A stretch of 64,000 bases of DNA from Laguncularia racemosa (taxonomy: Eukaryota; Streptophyta; Magnoliopsida; Myrtales; Combretaceae): contig JBBMOL010000009.1 in the NCBI GenBank assembly GCA_037954665.1, positions 1,364,001 through 1,428,000 on the forward strand. The letters run 5' to 3'. Numbering within the stretch: the first letter of the stretch is position 1; every line of letters starts with the position of its first letter. Below, piece by piece: positions 1-11,554 of the stretch. The notes below the pieces were generated by a model, which was given only the letters and a program-made list of their open reading frames with translations, had not been told where the DNA came from and searched no databases. The position numbers were made by a program, and so were the translations under genes.

Positions 1-3000
1 GTACATGCACCCTTCGAATCGACGTTACCCTATACGACAAATAAAAGCTACCTAACTAATACCTTAGGATCCAACTACATATTATCTATATATGTTTATA
101 AACCATCGTAACGCCTGCTCTTTCGGAGACATCACACGTTGCCTACATACATACATACATACAAAAAAAACACACCTTGAGAGGTTGAGGGGTTAGGATG
201 AAGATGATATATGCATATTAGCAAACTGTGCGTTGTAATTAATAACATATCGGTCCTCCAAAAGTCAGTAAGACTAGTGGTAATTATAAAACACAACGGC
301 TATATATATATATATATTTGTTATTTGATACTAATAGTTTATGCTACTAGTTAATTAATAACTACAGTCTCCAATTCAGCTGGCCCTAATAAAAAACAGG
401 TACTGCCATCCTTTGAACCCTACAATATTATATTTATGCCAGCAAAATTTTTCACCCCACATCTATTTATTATCTGCCAATTAAAACATAGAAGCCATCT
501 TCTTGGAACTTTTGCTGAGAAAATGGATACAATTTATTCGGAAGCCATGTGTGCTCATTTATATCAGAGATCAACTTACATCTTATTATTATTATTATTA
601 TTAATTGATGCTAGCTAAGTTGTATCATTTTTGTTAATTTTGTACATATGGCAATTGATGAAACGGATTATTGAAGATCAGGATGTGGACAGCTGTAGAC
701 GCAGTCTCCAATATATATATATATATATATATACATATATATATAAACCATAACCTGGTACGCCAGCTTTATAGCGATAATGCATTCATGTTGAATCGAT
801 CACGAACTCCGTTAGAATATCGGATAAATATATCCATGTGGTCGGCTAAAAAATATTGAAATATATAGCTTCTTAAGATGATCCTCATGCATTCACATCA
901 TTTTGTACGAATGACGATTATATAAATATCAAGAAATTAGATAATGGCTCCAACATGTTCCATTAGAGCTGTGACTAATTTCGACCCGTTTTGTCAAATT
1001 GAGATTCGCACGATCTTTAGGTATTTCATATCTGTACAGATCTGTCGATATGTGTTTGAATCGTGTGTATGCCAAGGTGCAAGACGTGGATATGTTTATC
1101 TACACCAGGAAAAAAAAAAAAAAAACAAAATTTATATATGAAGCCCAAAGCAGTTGGATATATAGAGAAATATGAATTACCTGAAAGTTTCAAGATCTCA
1201 AAGATTCTCTCAGAAGTGGTCTTTCATTTGGGAAATTTATATTCACTGCAATTTGGTCTTACCATGTTTAAAATGGAGAGAGTAGATCTCTTTATTTATT
1301 TATATTTAACTATCCTGATTTGAAAGAAAATGTCCATACCAACTCATTCGGTATGTATATAAAATTGCTTCCCTGGAGTTACCTATTTATGATATTAATG
1401 ATCACGAATCTTGGGGTTGGAGGGTCGGCCAAGAAATCAATTTTTATTGAAAACTAAATTTCAACTTCGCATCATTTTCACAAAAGCAGCAAGGAACCTG
1501 CACTAAACTAAATTCTTAACATATTATTATTGGTGCCATATAGGAGTTGATATATATATATATATATATCAAACTGTTGGGACAGCACAGTTACGTTTCA
1601 TGGGGCCTGGGTGTGGGCAGCTACGACCAATGGCTTATTCCTTATGTAATGTTAATGGACTTGATTATTTAATAGCAGATGTCATTATCATGCTTTAACT
1701 ACTCCATTAAGTTGAAAACACCCTTTCGATTATTGAAGTCGATGATGATGGTGATGAGTTGAAATGGTGGTCCTGTTCCTGGCCATGGGTGGCCCTTCCG
1801 TGACAATAGCTCTACTTCTTTATGGAGGGAAGGCAAGAGCCTTATCGAAAAGGCATTTTTGGCTTGTTAATTCAGCGCGTCACTTTCATTAATGATGGGG
1901 AAGAAAAAAGGGCACCGCGTATCAAAATTGGCATCTAACTCTGATGGCAAGGCGCAGTCCAATGATCCTTTCCGTTTATTGAATAAAAACAATCATTCAT
2001 TCATTTTGAGGTATTCAGTTTGAACACTTGTGACCAAAACTATCCCCTAAATAATTTGTGGGCATGGCATAGAATTAAGGTTTTCCTGAAGAAGTTATCT
2101 TCTCAAATATTTCGTCTTTTCATCATTTTGTTCACCTCATTAGAGATAAAGGTGGAAATTAAAGGCATTAATCCTAAAGGTACCCATTGGTTTTGGCTGC
2201 ATTATGGCTTTCAAAGGATTTGAAATCAAAACATCCACCTTTTTAATTTTTTTTTTATTGTAATAAATCCATAGGAAGACCTAAAATGTTTTAGATTTCT
2301 GCAATCTGGTCATCACACTTTTTAAGAATGTGCCATCAAGACTTGATAGGTCATTCTTCAATATTTTTCTCGCTATATGACAATGGAGCGTGCTAGATCT
2401 AGGAAAGCTATTTTATAGTTTTAGAAGTTAGTTGGATGGTTTCATTATTGTTTTGCTAGTAAGTTTTAGAACTTGTTTACAATATTATAGCAAGTTTTAG
2501 CAATGTAGATTATTAAAATTGAAAGTTTTAGCAATATTATTGAAAGTTTTAGCCCCTAAAACCGGGTTGCTTATAATAATAATAATAATAATTTTTTGTT
2601 ATAGAGTGAGAGTTGAGTATTGGGATTATTGCTTTCTTACAAACAATCGATTCTAATTTTTTATTATCATGTGAAGAAGGTATTGAAAATTTTGATGGAT
2701 TATCTTGTCTTGCATGCATTAGTCCTCAATTAGGACACGGTTCAATTATGGCCACGCTTCTAGGATTCCTTTTTTTTTTTTTTTTTTTGTATACTCTACC
2801 CTGTTCATGTGCTGGGATCGCACCTAACGAATCTCGGTACTTGAAGGTGAGCACACGAAACTTAGGGACGGAAATTTCACAAATAAGGTCTACCGAAAGA
2901 AAGGAAGACGTAATAATTTGCCCAGGTTTTATGATTATATAAGTATTGTAGTTGAATTTCATTTGCTTAATAATAAAATTATCTCCAGTTGGTTTGATTA

Positions 3001-4703
3001 AACTTTCTGTGCTAAAATTTTATATATATGCACGCAGTACAGCTAATTGAAAACAACTTTATAGACACACTGACAATAAGCATCACAGTTGATATTTTTG
3101 GACATTTTAACAATAACAATTGAAAGAAAACTTTGAGATTTTACGAATCTTATCGAGGGCCAGGAGGATTCCACTCGGTTATCAAATCCTTTACGCTACA
3201 TATCACGTTCTCTCAATAATTGGTGCATATTTTTTCAATCTATCACATTATTAATATTTTCTTTATTGAATGTATAGTATAATGGACGATACAGAGTCAT
3301 CTATTTTTGGTTTTCTGCGATACGAAAAATTATTTAAGTCAAACTTTAAATAAAAAAAATGGAAAACTCATTATGGTATCATCGCAAATAGTAATAGATT
3401 CTTTTTTTTTTTTTTTAAAATCATTGAGTATATCTATGAAACGGATATTCTATTTAAATTATTTAACAAAATATTGATTCTCTATTTTAAAAATTTAATT
3501 CCTTATTTGAATTTATTTCTAAATATTGAATACACGACAAAAAGAACTTATAAATAATTACATAGAAAGATTATGAGAAAAAGAATATTAAAAAGAAAAA
3601 TGAATGAATCGCAAATCACGGTTATTTGGATGAACCTTGGGAAGGACAAAAACGCAATTATAATGTTGAGCATGTTACTTGCTTAGCTGTCTATGGGTTT
3701 TTCAAAAATCCAGTGTTTGACAATGGCAATAATCATAGTAATAGTAATAATAGGGCTAGGCAAGATAAATTCAACACTTTTAATACATTTTCACCGGTTT
3801 ATTACACAAAATTCACCGTAATTTGTGTACCTCTAACTAACCGTGTCCTGAAACACGCCCCGTTCCACAATGCGGCCACCCACTTCCACGAAACCGGTGT
3901 ACCCTAATAACCTAGCCACTAGCCACTAGCCACTAGCCATTCATTATATTTCTCACTCCGATGAACCGTCGGCTAGGCGGTTCACGGCTGTGGAACCGTA
4001 AATTCCGAGAAGAAGGTCCCTTACCATGGCTCCTCCAGCCAATTTCGGCTGTCCTTTTGTGAAATCGAGTAGTGGTTATGCTCCCGTATGTAGAAATATA
4101 AAATTATATAATAATTGTTTTTGCCAGGGTTATGTTAAATTTTTTTGCTGAAATATCAACAGAAATTATCAAAATAGTTAGAATTATTATTAATTTAGAG
4201 TGATTACATTCTAATCAATAGTAATTAAGTAAACATAAAAAGTTTTCAAGTTATTTTTCCCCGGCCAACTTGATACGGATAAAATCCTTATAAGCGAGTA
4301 GGTGCAATGAAAGAAAAATTAAGGATTGTTTGGTTTTGTGATCTTTAGAGTTTTTATTGAAAAATAAGAATTAAAGAAAAGGATATGAATGATTTAATTA
4401 TGAACTAATTGAACTATGTTTACATCTAACTAATATGACAAACAATTAGATATGAAAAAGACTTTGATTCAAACAACTAATATAACGCAAAATTATTTGG
4501 ATCAACGGTTTTGTTGCCACGATGTTGGAAAGATTGATAAGATAGGGTTTTGAGGGAAAAAAAAACCTCTTCTTAGGGTTTCAATATTGCATAAACTTTC
4601 ATAACATTTGTCCTTACAAAATATATAAAGCCCTAAAGACCCTAGATATGACTAAGAGCATAAACATAAAATAACCAAATAAAATAAGGACGAAAACATA
4701 ACC
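1..4703. other. Gene-free intergenic DNA
   Basis: No coding region with recognisable similarity was found on either strand. Open frames here are short, begin at arbitrary ATGs and cross homopolymers or TA repeats, so I treat them as chance. The stretch is AT-rich and carries (TA)n runs near 301-317, 709-734 and 1549-1568, a TAA run near 2574-2592 and poly(T) tracts near 2769-2788 and 3402-3416. A more GC-rich island lies at about 3780-4080. I see no transposon termini here. Confidence 0.6.
3912..3940. repeat. Heptanucleotide minisatellite (CTAGCCA)x4
   Basis: Four exact tandem copies of a 7-base unit CTAGCCA are visible. They sit at the start of the GC-richer island. About 25 bases downstream, near 3964-3984, GAACCG and CGGTTC form a short inverted repeat. 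No function is inferred. Confidence 0.85.
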
Positions 4704-7150
4704 CATAAAATTTTCAAGAATATTTACTAAAAGGCCTTTTATGTTCTTGTTTGTATTTTTCATGTATTTGCTAATATATGTTATACTAGATTATGAATTT
4801 ATGCTAAAAGAAAAAACTGAAGTTTGAAGTTTGTTGTCACTAAGGTAATCTAAAGTTTTCATTTTACCAAGCTAATAACCTAAAGTCTTTATTTATTTAA
4901 TTTTTCTAAAGTTTTTTTTAAGTTCTTATCTTATTTAATTTTTCTAAATTTTTTATTTTATTTAATTTTTCTAACCTAAAGTTTTTATTTTATTATGCCT
5001 ATTTTTTCTAACCTCAAGTTTTTATTTTATTATAGTTACTCTGAAGATGCCTATATACCTGCTAATCAAAATCAAACCATTTATAGTTCGCTTTTTCTTT
5101 GTATAAAATTTTAGTTTGTTAATTAATTTTATTTGATGAAAAACATCGGATTTACGTTATTTAATTGGGTGAATTTCATCAAGAAAATGGCTAAATGACC
5201 TAGATTTATTATATGATATTTTTGAAAAACCTAAGATAACCTAAGTTTTGAAAACATTATATTAAATTTTCATTTAGAAAAAACTTTAAATGATAAAACC
5301 CTAAATCGCTAGATTTAAATAGAAAAGTCTTCTTTTTTATTTTATTTTTATTTTTTTGTATTTTTATATTTTTCTTTATTCCCATTCCATACTATTCCTA
5401 AAAATTGAATTAAAAAACTTTATACTAAAAAAAACTTTATTTTTGTATTTTTATCTTTTTTCACATTTTATTGAATTTTTGTTTCTTCAATTTTATTTAT
5501 ACTAAGGATATTTACTTAATTATTTTGATTTTGTAAATTTTTCATTTTTTTTATTGTTTATTTTTTTATTTCTAAGATCCTAGCTTATACTAAAATTTTT
5601 TATTTATTTTATTAATTTTATTTTTATTTTTATTTCTAATACCTTGGCTTATATTAAAGACTTTTTATTTCTCTTTTTTTATTTTATATTTCTTTAAAGA
5701 CTTATTTAATTAATTTTTTTAGATTTTATTTTTCTCCATCGAGCAATGGTATACACCACGACAACCTAAAAGGTACTCTAAATTTATTATTTTCAATTTT
5801 TAAACTATATATAAGCTAAAAAAATCTAATAATAAATAAAATAAAAAAGAAATTAAAATCGAATAAAAAAATCAAACAAAAAAAATCACCAACCGAATTA
5901 CTAGAATGGACATGGGTCGAGTCACGTGCAAGTACGGGTTCTACGGACGTGGGTTAGACTGGGTTGAACCAGGTTACGTCAGTTTGCAAATCAGGTCATG
6001 ATCATGGTAGTTGGGGGTCTTTGTTCGGGGCACGCCGATCACCCTTGAGGGTAGCTAAGGGTGGTTCCTTAGGCTTTTAAGGGTGTAGATTTCAAATCTG
6101 GAGCTATTTTCACCTAAAAGAGAGCCTAAGGTGGTGTTTCGAGGGGTGGCCAAGAGTGGTGATTGTAGGTCTCTACTATTAGTGATTTCTAAGGTATTGT
6201 CGAACTAAAGAGGTGGTGTTCCTAAATCTAGGGGTTGTTAGGCGTTGATTAATACCTAAATGGGAGTGTATAGTGGTGTGTGTGTAGTGTTTCATGCAAT
6301 GGAGGTGACGGTTGGTGACAAGAAAATGGGTCTCGAATGGGGCTTTGGGAAGTGCGACTTATAGTGGCTATTTTTGGTGATTTTTCCAGCCTCCTTCAAC
6401 TTTTAAGGATCCCATAATATTTATATGTGCCATGGATAAGCTCGGTACACCTTGGATAGACTTGAATTACATTTCGAGGTAAAGCTCCATTTTTCTTTCG
6501 ATTCGTTTTTAGTTAACGATTGATGTTAATCTTTGTTTCCAATGTAATGTTTATCAATTTATTAGTTAAATAATGATGGATTTGTATCAAAAATTAAGCT
6601 CAGAGTAGTTGGATTTGCCTTCATCCCTTTTGTTGTTTTTGGCTAGAGGTTGAAGACGATCATGTGCGAGGCACATGATTTTCTTCAAGCAATCACGTGT
6701 TGTCATGTGGCAACCTGGAGAAAAAAAAAATGAAAATGGCATAAAGTGTCTCCTTGTAGATTTAAACTTGTGACCTTACTCTCCCTCACATACAACCAGG
6801 CACACACACGAACTAGTTGAGCCAGCCCTTTACTCAATTTATTATTGCAATCAATTTGTATTTTAACCGACTGCTTTGATTGATTTTTGTTATTTTGTGA
6901 TTCCTTGGTTTAATTTAGAGATCTATATCTCCTTACCTTTGTTGAAAATATTCATATTTTGTTATTTTTTATTTTTATTATTCATTTATTATTATTTTAT
7001 ATTTATTCTTTTCTTAAAAACTTTATCATTTTTATTTTTTTTCTTATTATTAGTATTTTTTTTATCTCGTAAACCAGGCTTTTATTATTACTATTATTTT
7101 TTATTATTTATTTTAAAAAAAATCTAAATGGGGGCAAAAATGGGGTGTCA
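4704..7150 (-). repeat. 3' LTR of the Ogre-like element
   Basis: This block aligns over its whole length with 20264-22659, with substitutions and small indels. Landmarks shared by both copies are the motif GAGCRATGGTATACAC (5741; 21325), the stretch around the four-base change at 6650-6830 versus 22135-22320, and the terminal GGGGCAAAA block. The right end reads GGGGTGTCA, giving TGACACCCC as the LTR start on the minus strand. The left end is TA-rich, with long T runs. It lies next to the polypurine tract, which fixes it as the 3' copy. Confidence 0.85.
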
Positions 7151-7170
7151 TAGCTACCCCTTTTTGTAGC
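7151..7170 (-). other. Polypurine tract of the Ogre-like element
   Basis: Immediately inside the 3' LTR the minus strand contains AAAAAGGGGTAG, a purine-rich run in the position where plus-strand DNA synthesis is primed in LTR retrotransposons. It is followed by the LTR start TGACACCCC. Confidence 0.6.
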
Positions 7171-7241
7171 GAAGTTTGAATAGAACTTTACTACAAAAAG
7201 AAAAAAAAAAGGATAGGATTTTTGCCCTTAGTCTAAAATGA

Positions 7242-7720
7242 CACACCTACTACGAACGAGATAAGACTTTAATATTTGCCACCTACTAACAAAGATGGAC
7301 TTAAATGGTTTACCATCAACCGACAAGAATGGACTGATGAAGGTTGCTAGTTACTAATGAAACTAGACTTAACGTACAATACCATCTAGTAATGAGAGTG
7401 GACTTAAATGGGATATCAGCTATTGACAAGCTTGGACTTAAAAGGATTGCTAGCTATTAACGAGACTAGACTTATTAGGTTGCCATCTACTGACGAAGAT
7501 GGACTTAAAATAGATGCTATCTACTGATAAGAATTGACTTATAAAGGATGCTAGCTACTAACGAGACTAGACTTAAAGTATGGCACTATCCACTAACGAG
7601 AGTGGGCTTAAATGGGATGCTATCTACTAATGAGAATAGACTTACAAGTTTTACCACCTATTGACGAGGATGGACTTAAATGTTTTACTAGCTACTAAAA
7701 AGGCTAGACTTAATTAATAA
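7242..7720 (-). repeat. Tandem array of about 14 units of 34 bp in the element's 3' UTR; each unit is a potential hairpin
   Basis: Units start near 7279, 7313, 7347, 7382, 7416, 7450, 7483, 7517, 7551, 7586, 7620, 7654 and 7688, with a degenerate unit before them. Unit lengths are 33-35 bp. The core is an arm of six bases, an eight-base loop like ACTAACGA, a complementary arm, then GACTTA and a variable tail. Arms differ between units yet pair with each other: CCATCT/AGATGG at 7483, CTAGTT/AACTAG at 7347, CTAGC/GCTAG at 7688, CTAT/ATAG at 7620. CTAG-type units recur at every third position (7347, 7450, 7551), which suggests a higher-order repeat of about 102 bp. Tandem repeats in this part of Ogre/Tat elements are known and can seed satellites. 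Confidence 0.85.
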
Positions 7721-8379
7721 ATACTCTTTATGCTGATCTTTTGGGGTTTCAAAAGTATGTTGGAACATGATATCCAGTAAAAATTATTTTACTAATGAAT
7801 GGATCTTACAAATCTCATTGATTTCATCCTAGTGGTAGCTCCTTAATTGTTACTCGTTAATCACTCACTTGTTGAGCTAAATCACCCTAGCAAAATGTTT
7901 ACAATCGATCTTCGTGGTTATGTCATTTATGTATGTGGTAAGAATGAATCCTCACTTAACTATGGCCTCCGAGGCATATCAACTCCTGAAATTGTGTTAG
8001 CCCTTTCTTCGGCAATAAAATTTCTTTAAAAAAGGGTTAAGTTATAATGAAGCATTTAACCATTTATCATTTACCTAGTTCCAGTTTATGGGTATTAGCT
8101 TGGTTTGTGTTTATAATGTAGTGTAGAGAATCTAGGAAAATGAACTTATTGGTAAAGTGTATAGGCAAGGGTTGATCAATGACTAATCCAACATCAACAA
8201 CTATAGAGGATATCAACTTTGGTCATAAACGATGAAACTTTTATCATAAAAAAGATTAGTATTGTTGATGATCTCATTGAGTTTGGCAAAAGATTTCATT
8301 GATTACTCATGGGTAATACAACTTCACTGCATTTGAGTTAACAAGGCCTCTTAAATTTAGGCCATCCATATTAGCTAGC
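7721..8379. other. 3' untranslated part of the Ogre-like element, no gene seen
   Basis: This AT-rich stretch lies between the 34-bp array and the last recognisable integrase codons. An open frame at 7847-8029 on the plus strand encodes nothing I recognise and runs against the element's orientation. I see no transposon ends here. Confidence 0.5.
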
Positions 8380-8714
8380 ATTAATGCCCCCCCGTCAAGA
8401 CTTTCTTTACAACATAGGGTCCTTCATAATTTGGAGCAAATTTTCCTCTAAGGTCTTGCATGTTTGACAACACTTTCTTTAACACTAAATCTCCCTCTTT
8501 GAAGCTTCTCGATCGTACCTTCGTATTGAATGCCCTAGCCATTCTTCGTTAGTAGTAGTAACCATAGAATAATGCTATAAGTCTCTTTTCATCAATCAAA
8601 TTTAGTTCATCAACCCTTTTCTTTACCCATTTCGCTTCATCAAGCTGTGTTTCTACTAGTACCCTGAAAGATGGGATTTCCACTTCTACAGGCAACATGG
8701 CTTTAGTTCCATAT
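8380..8714 (-). pseudogene. Integrase C-terminal region of the Ogre-like polyprotein
   Basis: Read on the minus strand, this stretch contains the typical end of Tat-type polyproteins: a MLPVEVEIPS segment, then LNLIDEKRL, RMARAFN, EGDLVLKKV and GKFAPNYEGPYVV. The last of these is the GPY/F-like region that follows the integrase core and contacts DNA or target chromatin. Frames are interrupted. The coding sequence is broken after a YGTKA segment by the solo LTR that begins at 8715, and it resumes at 9368 with SLVY. Confidence 0.8.
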
Positions 8715-9367
8715 TGATGGGAATCAAACCTCTGGATCCAGCATTGGGAAGCTTACTTGAACAAATGGAACCAAGACGCTCACATATTGTCTTTATTTAT
8801 TTTATAATAATTATTTTTATATTTTAGCAGATACATTTTGTCAGTTTTACAAGAAGACGGCCAAGTACAATAGCAATTGGTTTGTGAATGGGTCATGGTC
8901 CATAATGAACCAAAGAAGAAACAGTCTTGTGTTTCTTCCTTGTGACCATGATTGGAGCTTAAAGTGACCGACCATGTGTACTATTTTTACTTAGGTTATT
9001 TTTCCATAATTGTAGTAAGGTATAAATACTTGTTATGTAGGTTTTGTAAGGGACTTTTGAAATATATTTTTCAGACTAAAATTGTCATGGAAAGCTTGTC
9101 CTTTCATGCTCCAACTCTTATCAATTCTCCTAGAATTGTGGCGAGTGGATTTTGATTTTGTGTGTGCATAATATCAACAATATCAAAATCAATCGTATTT
9201 TTAACTAGTGCGTAACATCTAATAAGGAATTAGCTCTTCTTTTCTATCTATTGTTCATGCAAATTAGGGTTCCATTTTCAATTTAGGGTTCACACCCCAA
9301 TTGATTAGAAATTGGTTCCTTATTATGTCATCCTTGATTTATATTGCAATCCACTTTAAGCACATCA
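8715..9367 (+). mobile_element. Solo LTR 1 (TGATGGG...CATCA family), inserted in integrase
   Basis: The 653-bp block starts TGATGGGAATC, ends AAGCACATCA, and is flanked by a 5-bp duplication CATAT (8710-8714 and 9368-9372). Removing it rejoins the integrase sequence, which confirms the ends. It has a TATA box TATAAATA at 9021-9028 and no internal coding region, so it is a solo LTR left by recombination. The same family occurs at 9730-10603 and, inverted, at 39516-40710. Its start resembles that of the gypsy LTRs at 25005 and 28275, so it is probably also from a gypsy element. Confidence 0.85.
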
Positions 9368-9729
9368 CATATACTAGTGAATAAGGAGTGGCTCTAATTG
9401 AGGTTCTGTATGCCATAAGGGCAAATGATAACATCTCATGCCAATCGATCTAAGTGATTGCCATTTTTTCAATAATTCTCTTAATATTTTTATTAGCAGC
9501 ATCAACTGCTCCATTTATCGGAGGACAATATGGAGTTGAATTTCTGTAGTTAATTCCAAATTGTTGACATGTCTCTATTACTAGTTTGTTGTTTAGATTG
9601 GTTCCATGATTTGTAATGATGGATTTAGGTGCCCTATACCTAGCCATTATGTCTCTTTTTAAGAACTTAATGACCACTCCTTTAGTCACATTGGCATATG
9701 AAGATGCTTCAACTCATTAGGTAAAATAA
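9368..9729 (-). pseudogene. Integrase catalytic core, distal part (Ogre-like)
   Basis: The minus frame at 9689-9450 carries RYRAPKSIITNHGTNL and GINYRNSTPYCPPINGAVDA, which correspond to the second half of the rve integrase core. The second catalytic aspartate of the usual TDNGTN motif is changed to TNHGTN. The last catalytic glutamate sits where NGAVEAANK is normal, but here it reads NGAVDAANK. Upstream, EASSYANVTKGVV links back to the proximal half, which is separated by the solo LTR at 9730-10603. Near 9390-9430 the sequence continues as SFALMAYRTSIRATPYS. Confidence 0.85.
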
Positions 9730-10603
9730 TAATGGGAATCTACCCTGCAATTCCAGCAGTGGGGGAACCTGATTTGGATGTACGATCTAAGACATCCACA
9801 TATGTCCACTTTTTTTATCTAAGAATGTTTGGTTTTGCACTACAGCAGGTACATTGATCGGTTTTACGGGATAGCCAAATAACATGCACTAATGATCAAC
9901 TTGCGAAACATTTTTGGAGTCACACCCAACAGCCCACAAATTGTTCAATTGACTTGAAGAATCGGCCACTTGAAGACCATCTTTTGCACTTGTAATTGTC
10001 ATTATTGAACCGACCATTTTTGTTCATTGTTGGAACTTGCAATTTATTTTTAGAATTGGCCACTTAGTGGCATATGTGTAATTTTTTGAGCATTTTTACC
10101 CTAATTGGAGAAAGTATAAATACTTGCTAACTAGGGTTTTTAAGAAGCTTTTGACATTTTGAACAAAAATACACTTTATTGCCTTAAGGAATTCCAGGAA
10201 TTCCCTTGCTTGCAATTGATCTCTTATCAATTTCATTTGTGAAATTGTGGCAAGAACTAACTAGAGTGATTGTGAGTAATATCAATCATCTCTTGTTATT
10301 TTTTACAAATTGTGTTTAGTAAGTAATATCTAAGTGCAATTTGTTGGTTCCTTATCCATATACACGTGAATTAGGGTTCTTATTTTCAGATTTGAAGCTT
10401 TTCAATTTGAGTGGAATCTTAGTCCATTTCCTTTTTTATTCATTGATATTCATATAATTGTTTGGTCCATATATCAATTTGGCTTCAATTTTCGTGAATT
10501 AGGGATTATTTGTGAAGTTGTTAATCAAGCTAATTGTTAGTTATAATTTCTTGTTCATGCCATTTGTATTAGTGTTCATGTGCTTTGGATTTTGAGCACA
10601 TCA
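9730..10603 (+). mobile_element. Solo LTR 2 (same family), inserted in integrase
   Basis: The 874-bp block begins TAATGGGAATC (a changed TGATGGGAATC) and ends GAGCACATCA. It is flanked by AATAA (9725-9729 and 10604-10608). Excision rejoins the integrase at a DYFT-KWVEA-type segment, with two codons now stops. TATAAATA lies at 10115-10122. The stretch with GAATTGTGGCAAG and TGTGAGT near 10240-10280 is shared with the copies at 9130 and about 40130. No internal coding region was found. Confidence 0.85.
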
Positions 10604-10608
10604 AATAA

Positions 10609-11224
10609 TCAATAGCCACCAAAATGAACCTGTGCCCATTTGATGCTTTTGGAGTTATTAGACCAATCATATCAATGCCCCACATGAAAAATGGCCATGG
10701 GGCTGACAACACATGTAATTCTTGAGGTAGAGCATTGATTTTATTAGCATAGACTTGCCAAAAGTAACAATGCCTCACATTTAATACAACTTATTTCTAT
10801 AGTCATCTAGAAATAACCCATCCTCATAATTTTGCAGGCTAGCATATATCCATTCATGTGTGGCCCACAGACTCCCTCATGTATTTCTCACATCAGGGTT
10901 TGCACTTCCTCTTCATCGACACACCTTAATAGAGTAACATCGAAAGATTTCTTATATAATGCGGAACTGCTAAGTAAAAAATGCATTGCTAATCTCCTTA
11001 ATGCCTTTTGGTCTTGCCTATTCGCCTCCTCTAGGTAAGTGCCATTTTGAAGGAGTATTTTAATATCATGGTACCACGACTTTCGATCTCGACTCTCTTT
11101 AGTCGCTAGGCAGAAAGCTGGCTTCTTCTCAATTTCGATCTTTAAAGGCTGAATCTCTATACCGTCTAAGATTTAAATCATGGATGCCAACATTACTAGA
11201 GCATCAGCAAATTGATTTTAGGTT
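10609..11224 (-). pseudogene. Integrase zinc-binding and proximal core (Ogre-like)
   Basis: The minus strand from about 11040 shows ALRRLAMHFLL, then EIHEGVCGPHMNG and MLACKI, a degenerate HHCC zinc-binding domain. It is followed at 10778-10569 by FWQVYANKINALPQELHVL and PWPFFMWGIDMIG, the start of the catalytic core with its first aspartate. The frame stops at 10604, where the solo LTR is inserted. The segment at 11050-11220 (NQFADALVMLAS) joins it to the RNase H upstream. Stops interrupt the frame near 10865. Confidence 0.8.
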
Positions 11225-11551
11225 CTAGGCACATATGTAAAATATTTTTTTTTTTAACTTTTCCACCAATTTGCTAAGATGCTGGCGATACAGTATTAAT
11301 TTGCTATCTCCGATTTTGTGTTCTCCCAAAGTTTGGAGAATAATTAAAGACGAATCTCTATATACTTCCAATTCCTGGATACCCATTTCTAATGCCATCT
11401 TAAGCCCCATGATACAAGCTTTGTATTCTGCTATATTATTCATATACGAGAGTGTTAACTTTGCTGCTGTAGGAAAATAGTTATCTTCAGGAGATATCAA
11501 GACTGCCTTAATTCCACATCTGAAAACATTCACAACTCCATCAAAATACAA
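11225..11551 (-). pseudogene. Archaeal-type RNase H domain (Ogre/Tat signature)
   Basis: A 108-residue minus frame contains YFDGVVN, then NNIAEYKACIMGLKMAL and LEVYRDSSLIILQTLGEHK. This matches the pattern of RNase H (D in FDG, E in AEY, D in RDS). It follows a first RNase H/connection segment at 11845-11555. A second, archaeal-type RNase H after the retroviral one is known from the Tat lineage and supports the classification. RNase H removes RNA from the RNA-DNA hybrid during reverse transcription. The frame ends at a stop before the integrase. Confidence 0.8.
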
Positions 11552-11554
11552 CTT

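Noticed and set aside
3626..3907. 93-codon plus-strand frame in intergenic DNA
   Set aside because: No recognisable domain, low-complexity Asn/Ser part, no TATA or poly(A) context. Treated as chance.
6700..6830. tRNA-like words in the Ogre LTR (GATTTAAACTTGTGACC, with a GATTTGAACTTGTGACC partner at 22249)
   Set aside because: Only a B-box-like word is present; no acceptor stem or cloverleaf could be drawn, and the stretch is shared LTR sequence.
6876..7127. 83-codon plus frame rich in Phe, Leu and Tyr
   Set aside because: It comes from the T-rich end of the LTR and is a composition artefact.
7242..7720. Resemblance of the 34-bp array to a CRISPR array
   Set aside because: Units are contiguous with no unique spacers, the repeat diverges from unit to unit, and it lies in the 3' UTR of a plant retrotransposon.
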